From the NCBI RefSeq assembly GCF_023065955.2, contig NW_026622786.1:48903438-48967437 (forward strand): a DNA stretch of 64,000 bases. The letters are read 5' to 3'. This DNA comes from Ursus arctos (lineage: Eukaryota; Chordata; Mammalia; Carnivora; Ursidae). The notes below the pieces were generated by a model. The model searched no databases. It worked only from the letters and a program-made list of their open reading frames with translations, and was not told the origin of the DNA. Of the stretch, positions 11,301 through 24,094 are shown piece after piece (the stretch's first letter is position 1; each line of letters begins with the position of its first letter). The translations under genes were made by a program, and so were the position numbers.

Positions 11301-12665
11301 ACCATAGGCTGAAAAACCAATGAGAACTGTACTCTAAAATAATTACATGGCAAAATATAGTCAAAATGGTGTATTTAGTTTTAAAAATGGACTATTGTTC
11401 TATTCACAAATAGCTGATGATACCAATAAATATTTACCTTCTCAATTAAGACACTATGGTAATATTTAATATGTTCACTTCAGTAACTGTACCACAAAAC
11501 TATTTTGAATCTGTTCAAAGAAATACTGTCAAATGAGAAATGACATTTCTGCATCCTGAACTTAAAACAGAAACAAAACTTTTAATGTAATGGAATTAAT
11601 CAAAGTTGCATTAACAGAATATTAATGCGTTGAAGTAAAAAATATATAATATTGACTACTTTCTCTGATTAATTGTTTTCTTTGCCCTTCTTTTTTTTTA
11701 AAGAAGTTAGATTGAAAAAGTTCCTGCACAATTTTCAATTATTCAAGAACTTATCCATTTTGTGGATTATTCGTTCTAGTTCTCTTTCCTGCTTCCTCCA
11801 TTTGACCATTACACGTCTCTGTCACTCTTGCAGAGGGTGTGCAGAAGAAGGGAAAGAGGAGAATTCTAAAATCAATCAGTTATGGATCTTTCCTGACTAG
11901 CATGGGAGAAGTTGAAAAATCATAGCTAAATTTAGATTTTAGCATATCTGGTTGTTTTTATTTGGACTATCTTATCTATTACTAACGCAGATGACTAAGT
12001 CTTGACAGAATGATCATAAACTTGTAAATATAATATAGATTTAAGCTTATTTAGTTATAAAAAAAGATTAGTGGTATCAAAATACAGAAAAAAAGAAAAC
12101 TAAATTGTCTTTAAAATCTTGGGTTGGGCTTTACGTTGGTTTTAAGTTGATATTGAAGTATGAAAGCAAATGTTTTTCCCCATGCAACAGATTAAGTATG
12201 GAGTCTAAGTGAAGCAAACAATTTTTCATTATCAAACATAGAGCCTAACAATAGTAATAGCAACATTGACCCTTATGATCATAAATGAAAGGCAAACCAG
12301 AATGTAAGACATTTATATAACAAAGAAACAGTTTTTAACTCTTATTTTCTGAATATATTTATTTAATGTTATAATTTTTACCTGTCCTCATTCTAAATCC
12401 TCACCTAAATCCTCAGTCTAAATATCATCCATACAAATACTTTTAAATTCTATCATCTGCATGAAAATTTATTCCACTATTTTAGTCCAGGTCGCTCTCT
12501 CCTCTTAACACCTAGCATTTTAGATTATACTATGTCTGAAATTAAATAACACTGAGAAATGAGACAAAGTACTTGCTTATAAGTTGAGGAGTCACTGTTC
12601 ACCATCTTATTATATATAGTTTTCCAATATTTGAATCACTAACTGTAATTATAAGGTTCCTGAGA
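11301..12665. other. Intron sequence, nothing recognised
   Basis: AT-rich single-copy-looking sequence. No gene, RNA gene or named repeat was seen. Confidence 0.45.
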
Positions 12666-14760
12666 GAAAAGGGCCATTCATATATTCGACAAATATTTGA
12701 GCACCCACTCTGTTAGGAACTGTACTAAACATTGGGGATACAGCGTGATAAAGATGGATACATTCTCATTTGCAGAGCTTGTATTCTAGTAGATGAATTT
12801 GTACAATAAAACATAGTGATAATTAATATAAATATATAAAATTATATAGTATCCTAGCAATAAGAAGTGCTATGGGAAAAGATAATTAGAGCAGAATGAA
12901 GAAGGATCAGAAACACCTGGGAATTTTGAGGTTAACTAGGGTGATTAGGGTAAGCCTCATTATTGATTAGGAAGATGGTATTTGAGCAAGGACTTGAAGA
13001 AGGTGAGAGAGATAGAGATACAGATGTCTGGATGTCTGAAAGCAGAAAGAAAGAATGTTCCAGGCACAGGGAATAGATAGTGAAGAAGCTATAAGGCCTG
13101 AGTATGCCTCGTGTATTCTAGAAATAGCAAGAGAGTCCAGAATGGTTAAAATACAGCAAAGAAGAGAAAAGTAGCAAAAAATTAAGTCAGACAGGTAATA
13201 GGGGTGTGTATGTGGGGTGTAAGATGAGGGTATCTACTCTTCTCAAGCCATTGCAAGGACTTTGGTTCTTACTCTAAATGAAACGAAGAAACGTTGAAGG
13301 ACATAAATGTAATTTGTTCCGATTTATAATTTAAGAGGATCACTCTGGTTCCTATGTAGGGTGGCCATTTCCAGGAGGAAGGCCAACTGGAGGCTTTGGA
13401 AGTAAAATATGAACAGGGTTGATGGTGGCTTACTCTGGGTGAGAGCAGTGGAAGGACTGAGAAGTGAATGGGATCTGGATGTATTTTGAATGTAAAACAA
13501 ATAGGATTTCCTGATAGATTAGATCTGGAGTATGAAAGAAAAAAGGGAATCAAGGATGACTCTAGGCTTTTTTGGCCCAAGCAACCTGAATGAAGGGGTT
13601 GCCTTTAATTTAGATGGGAAAAAGCAGTATGTGAAATAGGCGTTGAAGAGAAGATAAAGAGTTCACTTTTGGACATGTATAATTTGAGATGTCTGTTAGA
13701 CTTCTAAGAGGACATGTCAGGTAGGTATTTGTTTATGAACCTAGAGTTTAGGAGAGAGGTCTAGACTGTAGGTCAAAATACTGAGGATTCATTATTATAT
13801 AGATAGTATTTAAATCATGAGACAAAATGTGAACACCAATGATGTAGGATAATGAAGAAAAGAGGAACAAGAACTGAGGCATGAAGGACTCCAAAATAAG
13901 GATAGGAAGAATCAGCATACAAGACTGAACAAAGTCAATCAGACAGATGGGACAAAAAACAAGTGAGTATTGACTCCTAAAAGCCCAATGAAGTAAATGT
14001 GTCGTGTAGGAAGAAGTGATCAGTTGTTTGAAATGATGCTGATAGGTCAAATGAAATGATGGCCAAAAACTGCCTGTGGATTTAGTAATGAGGAGATCAG
14101 GGTGTGCCTGGCTGGAATGATTTTGGAGAAGTAGTGGGCTTCAAGGTTGGAATGGCTTAAGAGAGGATGAGAGGAAAGAAACTGTAGAGAATATAGCATT
14201 CCCACCTAGAGCTTTTGCTGCAAGGGGGAGGGGAACATTCAGGGAAGAGAAGCCAAGAAGTTTTCTTTAGAATAGAAAAAATAATAGCATGTGTGTACAT
14301 AGAGTGATATCCATGGGTAGGCAAGAGAGGGTGGTTATTTAGTGGAGAGACTGGCTTCAGAGAGGAACAGGAATAGTTCAACTGTACCAATAGGCAGGAG
14401 TCAGAAATATGGATGCAGATGCTTGTAGATGGGTAGATATTATGCTAAGTGTCTGGGAAGTTATCATCTGAGAGCTTTAAATTTTCAGGAGAGTAGAATC
14501 AGTAGCCACAAAGATAGGAGAGAAGATGTGGGAGTTTGTAAAGGAGAACAAAGGAAATAACCACCAGAAGAGGAGAGTCAATGGACTAAGGAAGTATAAC
14601 ATGACTTTGGGGAAGTATTAAGGTTGCACTTCAGATTTTTTATCATGAATTTAAGTGATATCGGTCAGTGCGATTGAGTAGTTTTTCTAGACCCTTTTAG
14701 CAATAGGTAGAGAGTTGGATTCAGACAGGTTCATCATTTTACTGAGCAAGCAGAGTGATA
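12666..14760 (-). repeat. Long antisense L2 LINE fragment (about 2.1 kb)
   Basis: Read on the minus strand this follows L2 ORF2 almost continuously. The plus strand shows the reverse complement of the 3' end ('attggggatacagcgtgata'), of LDSSLxxT ('gaatcaaggatgactctagg'), of KLNMSKTE ('ttttggacatgtataatttg'), and of reverse transcriptase text further right. The translation near 13269-13580 still resembles L2 residues between LGVILDSSL and the VILL-K-S stretch. Full-length L2 is about 3.3 kb, so this is a large survivor of a very old element. The far end near 14760 is not sharp. Confidence 0.8.
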
Positions 14761-15049
14761 TGATAGGAGAAAGGGTGTCAAGCATGTCATGTGATGAGTG
14801 ACCACAGAATTCAAGTCATGCAAAGAGGGCAAAAGAAAATGAACAAAAAAGGCAAGATTGGAAGGATACACCAGAATATTAATAGATTGGTGGTTCTGAT
14901 AGAGTTAAATGATGATTGGAGTTGTACAAGAAAGTGATCTGAAAAGAGGATGGAGTTGCAGAATGAGATTCATCAGTTGACATTCAATTTCTTGATATTC
15001 CTGAGAGTTCCTCAATCAGACCGAGGAAAAAAAATGAAAACTCAGCAAG

Positions 15050-15570
15050 TGTTTATTAAATTGGATCTAATTATATTTTCACATCAATACCTTAAAGCAA
15101 TGAACTAAAAGATCTTAGAGTAAGGTAATGGAAAGAAATACTTGATTTTAGTACAGAGACTTAAGATTCAAAGGTGTCTCTTTCTATTCAAACATAATAT
15201 AAAAGACTTCCTACAAATATCAAATTTTGAAATGAATTAGTGCTCTCTCAAATGCATTAAAATTTATATTACTTATAAATTTTGAATGAATCATTACACA
15301 TGATAATAGCTGTGTATAGTGCATGTTGACAAGCTTGTTTTCCAAATTTCATAGATATCAGTCCAAAGGGTTCATTCCGTGATATAAGTGCCATATGCTG
15401 ATAAGAGACAAAAACAAAATGTTATATCTTGTATAAAATAAAGGAGGAAATATATTTATGAGATTTTAATATTTTCATCTAATATTTTATTTTCATTGTG
15501 TTACTGATTTTTGTCATTTTTTTGTGTATCTAGTAAATTGAATTAGATTTAGGAGCAGAAAAAATGGACT
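15050..15570. other. Intron sequence, nothing recognised
   Basis: No gene or clear repeat was seen. There is a plain AT-rich stretch next to the MIR at 15585. Confidence 0.4.
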
Positions 15571-15584
15571 TTATTGAGGAAATG

Positions 15585-15730
15585 TTATAAGCACTTTGCT
15601 TTATTTCAACTTCACAACAATTTTTTAAAGTGGTTTATTACTCCCATTTAACTAATGGAGAAACTGAGTCTCAGAGGCTGGCCAGGATTTGAAACCTATC
15701 CAACCTTATTCCAAATACTATCAAATCTTA
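15585..15730 (-). repeat. MIR-like fragment
   Basis: 'cttcacaacaattttttaaa', 'actcccatttaactaatgga' and 'gaaactgagtctcagaggct' are the reverse complement of the central and second parts of MIR. Confidence 0.75.
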
Positions 15731-15789
15731 CCCATGTTAAGCCGCCTCCATCAAATCTAGGATTTAAACTACTTTGGGGTATAAGTCTT

Positions 15790-16025
15790 AGATATGCAAG
15801 ATTGACAATGTAGCATTTATAACAGAGCACTAAATGTTGCATTTGTTCCATACATACTCTCTAGGTCAAATACAAACAACCCCAACTTTCTGGAACTCTG
15901 AGTTTTTTGCACACTCAAGATTGACTCTGTAGCATTTTTACATGGGGCACTATAAACTGCATTTGTTCTATAATTACCTTCAATCAAATTTCAGATGGTA
16001 TCAACTTCCTGAAACTTTGAGTGTA
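15790..16025 (+). repeat. Diverged tandem duplication, period 119-120 bp, two units
   Basis: Unit 1 (15790-15906) and unit 2 (15907-16025) share caagattgac (15797 and 15916), tgtagcattt, ggcac/gagcacta, tgcatttgttc (15839 and 15959) and 'aactttctggaactctgag' against 'aacttcctgaaactttgag' (15884 and 16003). The offset is 119-120 bp throughout. No known repeat was recognised. Confidence 0.85.
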
Positions 16026-16029
16026 GTGG

Positions 16030-17095
16030 TCAGGAATAAAGTTAATTATTTCTGAATTTAAAATATCTGCAACAAGTGCTATAAGCCTAGTTCAGAATGT
16101 TTCTATTCTTTATATACTGTTAACTGGAGTAGGAGGCTACTCAAATTGGCAGGGTATTAGTATGAATAAATTATAACTGATGTCTGATAATAGAAGGGGT
16201 GATGGGAAAAACTACAAAGTCAATAACAAAACTCTTCAAGTCTATCATTCTTATCTCGTGTAGAGACAAGCAGCTACACATACTAAAAAAAGTTCAATAA
16301 GACAGCCCACGATGAACTCGAGTCAACCTGGAAAAGTTAGATTGCACTACTTACAACAATTTAAAGAAGATAATGCAATATGAAACATTCTTGGAACAAT
16401 TTCTAACCAGAATGATTAAAATAAAATATTTTGATATATAAAAGGATACATTGTAATTTTATTTTGGAAAATTAGTTTGTGTATAAACCTACATTCCCCA
16501 AAGATATTTGGTAAGTGAGGCAATACTCCACTGAGTAGGAAATAATGATTATAGAGAGATTTCAGAGGGAGCAATCTATTGCATATGAGAAAGCAAAAGC
16601 ATTCAGCAACTAGGTTTGTAAAATTGGGAGAAAGTATACAGGTCAGTACACCCTAAAGGAAAGAGAGAGAAAAAACAGGAAAAATAAACAAGATGTTATG
16701 CTTTGCTTTACCTCTAACCACTCTAGTGAAGAGAATCAAGAAGTCAGTAGGAACGTAAGCAAGGAGAATCAAAAGGTCTCCTGCAAGACTCTGCCTATTT
16801 TAGTGGCACTATAAAGAGAAGAACCAAATGCAGGTAAGGTAATCAATAATTTGAGACAGTCATGCAATTGATTCTGCCTTAGGAATATGTCTGGCAAAAA
16901 TTTTGAGAAGTCTTTGTGACCTTGACCAACAATGAGTTGATTCACAGAGGAATAAATCTGACTTAGACCAAATGAGTTAAAAAGTGATACCTGATTGACT
17001 CTCTCCCTTTCTCTCTCTACTTCAAAAGCAAACAAGCATTCATAATAGTGAAATGAACTGTTTAATAATCTTACTTCATATTTGACCAATGAAGT
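16030..17095. other. Intron sequence, nothing recognised
   Basis: No coding pattern and no clear repeat. A short AG-rich stretch occurs near 16660-16690. Confidence 0.4.
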
Positions 17096-17099
17096 TTTC

Positions 17100-17200
17100 C
17101 TTCATTATCAATCAACCACCTATTGAGCACTTACTACACCTGCATATTGACAGTGTATGGTGTAGCAGTTCTTGTTCTCAAGGAGTTTATACCGATGCTG
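17100..17200 (-). repeat. L2 3' end fragment
   Basis: 'cacctattgagcacttacta' followed by 'ttctcaaggagttta' is the reverse complement of the L2 3' end, shortened. Confidence 0.5.
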
Positions 17201-18690
17201 GGAGGAGGTACAGAGTAGTAGAGAGAAGGCTCACATGCTTTTTACCAGTTCAGTTTTGTTCTCTTAGAATTTTTCAGGATTTACAGAGACACAGAAGACA
17301 GGTTAATCACTCAGCTCAGAAACGGCTCTGCTATGACTCAAGGAAAGGTTATCAGTTCAGGTGACAGAGCTCAGAACAGACCTCAGAAGGATGAGGGTGT
17401 CAGGGCAGTTCCTTTTTTAAAAATATGTATTTAGTTATATTATCAAATTGTAAACTTCATCCCCTGAAGAGTAAGTGTTAGTGATACACACAAGCATTGC
17501 TTATTGATTTTATTTCTTGATGAAGACAGAAAAAAAAAGTTAAAAGTCCCGGCATTAGGCTGAGAAGGTGGCAAGAGAACAGACCTGGTATTTGTTGCCA
17601 TGATATTCTCTAATGGAAACACAGGGAGTCAATCCTCAGTTTATTTTAACACTGTAATCTTGGGTAGAAGTGGACTCTCTGGAAAGGTAGTCTTACAGTA
17701 AGAGAAGCGCTAGTGATTTTCAGATAAATAACACATTTAGAGTGTTGTGAGGGAGCCATTTAATAGGGCAAAATACTAAGCTTTACTGTAAACAAATGGT
17801 CTAATGACTTGCCAGACACAAAAAAAGCATATTTATTGTTGATAACAACTGCACGGTAACATTTTCTCCCCAGTTCACATAAGGTGACCCAAAATAGATT
17901 TCCCTAAGAATTTATATACATACTACTAAGAGTCTCTGTTTCTCTTATGCTCAATTTTTTAAAGATTTTTATCATTTAATTGGTTACCCATATCTTCTTT
18001 TTCTAGTGTGTTTGAGAGAAATTCCCTCTCCTCATTGAAAGTTGAGGATAGTATTTGTCGTCAGTGTTTTGCACGCCTTTGGGGAAAGGGTGGAATAATT
18101 GTCAAGTTAGTAAAACACATAATAATGCCTTCAACTCTGATTGCCTTTCATTTTAACTAACAATAGTGATTTTGCCCACTATGATGCTGTTCAAATCTGT
18201 TCTTGTACAGAAATAAGTTTTAGAGGATGAGAGAAAAATCACTTAATTGCTGCAGAATTAAGAAGGGTTTTCACGTTAATTCAGTTACATTAAAGTCCTT
18301 AAATTATAGTATCAGTCTCTTTGAAGCTATGACAAATCAACAATCAGACTTAAAACTGAACCACTACCTAATTAAACCTTATCATTTATTGTCTTGCTTT
18401 ATCATATAAAACAATTTATTATGACTGGGTATCAGCTCTACAAACAGGCATAGGCTATTTATTCAGAGATCACAATATCATAAAATGCATTTATCTCTAA
18501 TAGACATAGGATTTTTATTTTACTATTGAATTAAGATCTGAGGAATAAATGATAAAAGACCCATTGGCATGGAAAGTGATGCATTTACCCATGGATTGCT
18601 ACATGTAAATTTGGTAACAGAAAGGCTTAAGAGAGGAAGGGTGATTTACATGCAGCATGAATGTTTCTTTACTTGTCTCTCTCCTCTCTC
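17200..18690. other. Intron sequence, nothing recognised
   Basis: Apparently unique sequence of moderate AT content, with no gene or named repeat seen. Confidence 0.4.
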
Positions 18691-18698
18691 TGTCTCTT

Positions 18699-18699
18699 T

Positions 18700-18742
<43 letters not shown>
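18699..18742. repeat. (TG)n(TA)n microsatellite
   Basis: About 15 TG units run into about five TA units. Confidence 0.97.
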
Positions 18743-18743
<1 letters not shown>

Positions 18744-18819
18744 GTAATTGTATATTGTAGTGTTAGTAGATCCTTAATGTGTACTCAATAACCAGAAGAT
18801 ATGTATTTTTATTTTTTAT

Positions 18820-19660
18820 TATAAGCAAAAGGGAATATTTTCAAAAATTGACAATGTACTTGGCCACAATGTGAAAGTCAATAAATGATGAGAAATCAGT
18901 ATCATCCAGACCATGTAGTCTGCAATATAGTTCAATAAAAATAATGTGATGACTGAAAATGCCCCAAATATATTAGAATACTAAAAGCAACTGAGTAAAC
19001 CCAAAGAAAGTAGAAGGAGCATAATAAAAATTGCAGTAGGAAGCAGAAAAGTAAAAATTAATGATGGAGAATAAACAAACCAACCAACAGAGAGACTAAC
19101 AAGCTTTATTAAAAGGATTAGTAAAGTAGAAAAACTTCTGACAGGACGGACGATAAAAATAGGAAAAAACAGATGGCATGAGTAAACAATACTAGAAATA
19201 GGGAGAAATAGGCACAGGTATGGTAGAGATCTATAAAATGGGTAGGAGAAGCCTATGGGCAATGTGTGACAATAAAACTGATGAAATAGCTGATCTCCTA
19301 GGAAAGTATAACTTCGGCAGAAGTGACACAAAAGATATGAAGGTATAAGGATGGGAAAGAAAAACACTGTCATATGCAGAAAATACAATTTTATACATAA
19401 GAATTCAAATCTAGTGGTCATGTACTCAGCACCAAGGCTGAATATAAGATCAAGATATCAGAATTGGTAATGTTTCCATATAACATCAACTAAAATTTTA
19501 AAAAAGTACTTAAAAAATGAACATGATATAAAACTAATAACTTAAATTGCTTAGAAATAACTCTAATAAAATGTGTGTAAGTCTCTCTTGAAGGAAATCA
19601 CAAAACCTTACCTGGAAGACACAAAATAAGACCTAAAAAAGGTAAATAGCATATCCATAG
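18820..19660 (+). repeat. Degraded L1 ORF2 fragment
   Basis: 'aaacccaaagaaagtagaag', 'aaaaggattagtaaagtaga' and 'aaaattgacaatgtacttgg' match the L1 ORF2 segment between endonuclease and reverse transcriptase. Later text near 19410-19660 matches the region after the YADD motif. The minus-strand open frame of 146 codons here is a shadow. Confidence 0.65.
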
Positions 19661-19689
19661 ATAAAACAATTGAGTCTCTTTGTGTAAAA

Positions 19690-19920
19690 AGGGTCAGGAG
19701 TATTTCTCAGAAAAAATGATATCTGAAAGGTCTTTTAAAGGTGCGGAGGACTCTGGTTGAGGAGGTACAGCAGTGGGGAGGAGGGAATATTTTGGGCAGA
19801 GAAAATAGTATAGTTCCTTGTGTCACAAGTAACCAGCCTGATGCATTTGGGAACAATTTGGCATTACCCGAGAATGAAATGGAATGGGATATGAGTCGGT
19901 TGGAATTGTGGTTAGAAAGG
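19690..19920 (-). repeat. L2-like fragment
   Basis: 'ctctggttgaggaggtacag', 'gggcagagaaaatagtata' and the following text resemble the reverse complement of the L2 3' coding end and early 3' UTR. Confidence 0.4.
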
Positions 19921-21295
19921 TAGATGAAAGCTATTCACACAAATTGTGTAGATATTTTTTCTGTACACAAGAGTTCACTTAAAGCTTTTAATATAAAAGA
20001 GTATTTTTGAATTATGGAGGGAAAATGGTGAATCAGGATGTCAGGTGGCAGAAATGCATATGAAAAGTAAAGATTTGGGACCACATGGACAATCAAGATC
20101 AGATTTAACCTCAGCCTCCAAGTGACTTAGTTTTGTCATAAAAGGTCACTTATCAAATTCAGGCACATTTCAAGCAAATTTTTACCTAGATTGACTAGTA
20201 CTTGAGTGAGTCCCTGCCTCAAAATTAAATGTTCTACTGCCGATACCTAAATGCCAATACAGATTACATTCTCTCATACCTTAACTCCTCCACCAGGACT
20301 ATTCCAACCTTGTCAACTGTGATGCTGACACTGCATTTATTTTTTCCTATCTACTCTTTCTTCCCTTGGCAGATTTCCAAAGGATGTATTATGCTCGTTA
20401 AGTCACTGTCTAGGTCTCTGCCACAGAATTCAGGGACAGCTTTTTTAGGTATAATTTTGTAAAAGGACTGATGTGTCAAAATCTTTTACTGTTTGTGTAA
20501 CTTCTATCAATGGCTGATATAACATCATGTTCGTCAAACCTTTTGTACTATACTAACTTTGCAGATTGCTTCACCATGTCTAGCACATCTTTTTGCTTAA
20601 ATATTTCCAGAATACAGAGATCATAAGCACAGCAGAAACTCCCTAAATAATATCCAGAATGACTTCTAAGGATGCTCACAGACTTCTTTCTGAATCAAAT
20701 AAGTGTAACTTGAAGTTCACTTCCTGGTAAAAAAAAAAATTCTTGATGCAAGAGGACCACTAGGATATTATTATAAAATAACAATGTTTCTTAGGACTTG
20801 CGTTTATATTTGGGGATGATTTTTTTTTCTAATCCTCCTGAAAAAAATAGATATTTATTTACTCAGACTACTCAGCTAAACCTGCCAGAAGACCAAGAGA
20901 TGTGTTATTTTTGGCCATATGATATCTCTCAGAATTGTAATTTGAAAATAGAATTTGATATGTGAATGTTTTTAAGTATATAATCAATATAAGTATAGAA
21001 ATATCTATCCACACAAATGTGTGGCCTATAAATCTATTCTCAAAAGAATAAAGGTAGACAATGTCATCTTTCAATGGGCCTAAATCTAGCTGCCATTCTC
21101 TCTAAGTCAACACATAGTCCTTTTAAGAATTGTCTTTCTGTAAACCTTCTATGTGGTAAGTTACGTTGGTGTAGAAAGATGTGTGTTTCCCTGTTGGCAG
21201 TCTATTGTTTTCTTCAAATGAAATGTTCTCTTTTATTCAGATGCTACTGTACCTCATGGAATTCCTCAAGTCATAGGCTTTATTGAACTATTCCC
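19921..21295. other. Intron sequence, nothing recognised
   Basis: No gene or named repeat seen. Two poly-A or poly-T runs (near 20730 and 20820) may be tails of undetected insertions. Confidence 0.4.
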
Positions 21296-21299
21296 TAAT

Positions 21300-21640
21300 A
21301 ATAAAGTAGTATTGAAGTATAATTGATACACAAAAGACTACACGTATTTAATGTATACAATTTGATGACTTTGGACATATGCAAAAACCAATGATACCAT
21401 CATCACAAATAAGATAATAGATATATCCAGAACCTCCTAGGGTTTTCTTCTGTCCCCCTACTATTTGTTTTTTGTGATAACAACATTTAACATGAAATTT
21501 GCCCTCTTAACAAATTTTGAATTGCACAATATTGTATTGTTAACGATAGGCATCAAGTTGTAAAATGGATCTCTGTGATGTATTCATCCAGCATAAATGA
21601 AATTTTATACCCATTGAATAACAACTTCTATTTGTCCCGT
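21300..21640 (+). repeat. L1M-type 3' UTR fragment
   Basis: 'attgaagtataattgataca', 'gatgactttggacatatgc', 'acaatattgtattgttaacg' and 'accatcatcacaaataagat' follow the 3' UTR shared by old L1M/L1ME elements. Confidence 0.7.
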
Positions 21641-21870
21641 CTGGGCTTAGGTATCATTTCTTAGGGTAACTTTCCTTAACCACACCAAATGGATTTATTC
21701 CACTAGTATACGTGCCCTTCACATTCAATGTATCTTCACTCTAATTGTTTATTTAATCATCCATAATTACTTGTTCAATGTCTAATGCATCCACTAGAAT
21801 GTAAGTTTCATGAGGACAGGGCCTTGTTTTGTTCATGCCTGTTCCTCTGCCACCAGACTGATAGCTTGAA
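21640..21870 (+). repeat. L2 3' end fragment
   Basis: 'aactttccttaaccacacc', 'actagaatgtaagtttcatg' and 'aggacagggccttgttttgt' give the L2 3' end in sense orientation. Confidence 0.7.
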
Positions 21871-21883
21871 AAAAACCAAAGCA

Positions 21884-21904
21884 ACACACACACACACACA
21901 CACA
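21884..21904. repeat. (CA)n microsatellite
   Basis: About ten CA units. Confidence 0.95.
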
Positions 21905-22169
21905 GTTTAACCAACTTGCTTAATGATGGAGGGGTCATGTTTTATATCCTCACAGTGCCTAGACATAAAACTTTTTGATTAATCCTTGCTTTATTCTAAT
22001 AAAATGAGGAGGCACATTCATTTGGAAGGAAATCAAGATTTATGAATATCTGAGGACACGGGAGACTCCCACAAACATTTAAAGGAAAATGTCATTAACA
22101 AGAATATCAACATTAGCATCAGCATTTAACAACATCACCACACATATAAGTTTGGCCAGAAATATAACA

Positions 22170-22560
22170 AATACTACTGAGCACTTATTTTTTCTAGCCA
22201 CTGCTCAAGACATTTCAGAGAGATATATCAGCGACCAAAACAGAAAAGTCCCTCCTGTCTAATAACAGAATTTACATTCTGAGGCAGGAAAAGATAGGCA
22301 ATAACCATAAGAAATAAGTAAATTCTGCAATACTGAGAAGATGGTCAGTGCTATGGGGGAAATGGAGCAGAGAAGGGAAATTGGGAGTTCAATTCCAAGG
22401 AGGGTGAACAGGTAGGCCTTATTGACCACGTTGGAAAAAATTTTACTCTGATTATGAGGGAAGTAAACAGTGTAAAGGTAGTAAAATGTTCTACAAAAGA
22501 TTAAATCAAGTATCTGAATACAGAGTGGAAAAAGGTCCTGAGTGAGTCAGGGACGTTAAT
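22170..22560 (-). repeat. L2 3' part, antisense
   Basis: 'tactactgagcacttatttt', 'gatatatcagcgaccaaaac', 'gtcagtgctatgggggaaat' and 'aggtaggccttattgacca' are the reverse complement of the L2 3' end and adjoining sequence. Confidence 0.7.
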
Positions 22561-22738
22561 AAGTGGAGGGGAGAGAACTTTTCACTTTGATTTATGGTTT
22601 AAGATTTAACTTTTCAAGAAAATCAACTTCGAGTTACAATAAAACCAAATAAAAAGCGTTATATCATTTGCTAAAAGAAAACAAAGCACATTTTCAATTA
22701 AAAATTCAAGTTATTTAGAGATAAGATGAGAATCTTAC

Positions 22739-22856
22739 CATTTTTACTGATGTCGAGTTCTTTAAGATTAACTAAACTAGCAATAGTGGTTGGCAGATTT
22801 GAAAGATCATTATCAGGAATACTTAGTTTTCTTAGAGCTTGACAGTTGAACAATTG
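22739..22856 (-). CDS. LRRC7: LRRC7 exon, residues 64-102 plus first base of codon 103
   Basis: The exon has 118 bp, entering in phase 0 and leaving in phase 1. The acceptor is TTTTCTTTTACAG at 22857 and the donor is AAATG|GTAAGA at 22739/22738. It translates from [20 protein letters not shown] through [19 protein letters not shown], that is one full LRR and most of the next, with the LxxLxxxxNxLxxLP pattern. It matches my memory of mammalian LRRC7 without a change. It joins the upstream exon after Lys63 and the downstream exon through a split Gly codon (G|GT). Because 118 is not a multiple of three, skipping it would shift the frame. Confidence 0.95.
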
Positions 22857-22857
22857 C

Positions 22858-23460
22858 TGTAAAAGAAAATAATGATTAATTAGTTCTCCATTTGGTTAAA
22901 TCCATTTGTACATAAAGTTAGTAACAAAATTCAATTCACCATCTTTATAAATGGGGTAATAAAAGGGCCAGCTGCAAAAGTCTCACCTCCCACACTCACA
23001 CTCTCAATTCTTTTCAGAATGCTTCACATTACATCTCCATGTTCATGCCTCACTATTCTCTGCTATCCAAATTCAAAACACAAGGTATTCCATTTCTTCC
23101 CCTTCTGTTTACTATTAATGTTAAATTTGCCCCTGATTCTACTAATTTTTTTCTTTCAAATACTTTCTGGAGTTGTCCCTTCCTTTCTATTTCCACAACT
23201 ACCAGGATAACCTCAATCTCTTTCTCTGAAACCATGTATTACTTCCATTTAATCATCTCCAACAATTGTTTATATAACATCCAAGAACTGCAATACAACT
23301 GAAAACATGGGCTCACATTTCTTTTGTGTCCCTCCACACTGCTTCACAAATATCTAACAAATGAAACATTTAACTTTTGATATTTGGTAAAAAAAAAAAA
23401 TCACTAGTGATTGGTTCACTTCTGCCATCAGTCAAAGTACTACATGGGGAAGAGTCAAGT
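22858..23460. other. Intron sequence next to the 118 bp exon, nothing recognised
   Basis: No named repeat is seen. Pyrimidine-rich text at about 23040-23250 yields overlapping chance frames on both strands. Confidence 0.4.
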
Positions 23461-23467
23461 TTTAAAG

Positions 23468-23680
23468 CAATGGTTCTCAAATCCAGCATGGTTTTAATCA
23501 TTGCTAAGTGGAGGTGCTTATTTAAAATGTGGATTCTTGGACTTGACCCAAAGAAGTACTGATGAGGTGGGTCTGGGATGGGGGTCAAAATCTGCATTTT
23601 TAATCAAGCACTCTAGTGATCTAATTATTTTGATGTACATGTTTCCGGTACCACATTCTGGGAAACAATGTTAGATTTTT
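23468..23680 (+). repeat. MER5-like hAT DNA transposon remnant
   Basis: It begins 'gcaatggttctcaaatccag' and ends near 'acattctgggaaacaatg', with 'gaggtgggtctgggatgggg' in the centre. This is the layout of MER5A/Charlie-derived elements. The ends are diverged. Confidence 0.6.
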
Positions 23681-24094
23681 TAGGTATGTCAATCTTATTT
23701 TGACTGCCCAAGATATGAACAGTTGGACAGAATTTCTTATTCATTTCTGGAAGAATTATCTTAATGAGATCTTTTCTATTTGACATTTCTAATTCTGTTT
23801 TGCTGAATTTCCACAGATAAAGTGTCCGGTATTCATGACTATGCAATTGGCCCACAGGACATTTAACTACTGCTTGTTCTTTCATGTAATTCATTATTTG
23901 TAGGCAAAAACAATGTAGTACATAGTTGTTATTTCTTAACTTGTTAGCTTTCTAACTAGATTGTACTGGTTGTTACTTAAGATAAAATATACAATTTCTT
24001 GCTTTTTGTTAGGCATTTTTGGCTCCGTACAACAATTATTTCCAATACTTCATGTAATGCTAGAATTTCAACATGCTATACAGAAAACCTAGGA

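Larger units (their letters stand above)
7479..22738 (-). other. LRRC7: LRRC7 intron, 15.3 kb, phase 1
   Basis: This intron runs from donor GTAAGA at 22738 to acceptor TTTTAG at 7479. Its largest identifiable content is an antisense L2 at 12.67-14.8 kb; it also holds two young Can-SINEs, a MER2-like element, MIRs, and a degraded L1 near 19 kb. Confidence 0.9.

Noticed and set aside
13269..14390. Three minus-strand frames (103, 100 and 77 codons)
   Set aside because: They lie in the antisense L2 and are broken pieces of its reverse transcriptase region, not a host gene.
18981..19421. Minus-strand open frame of 146 codons with many hydrophobic residues, like a membrane protein
   Set aside because: It is the antisense shadow of an A-rich degraded L1 ORF2 fragment; hydrophobicity follows from T-rich codons.
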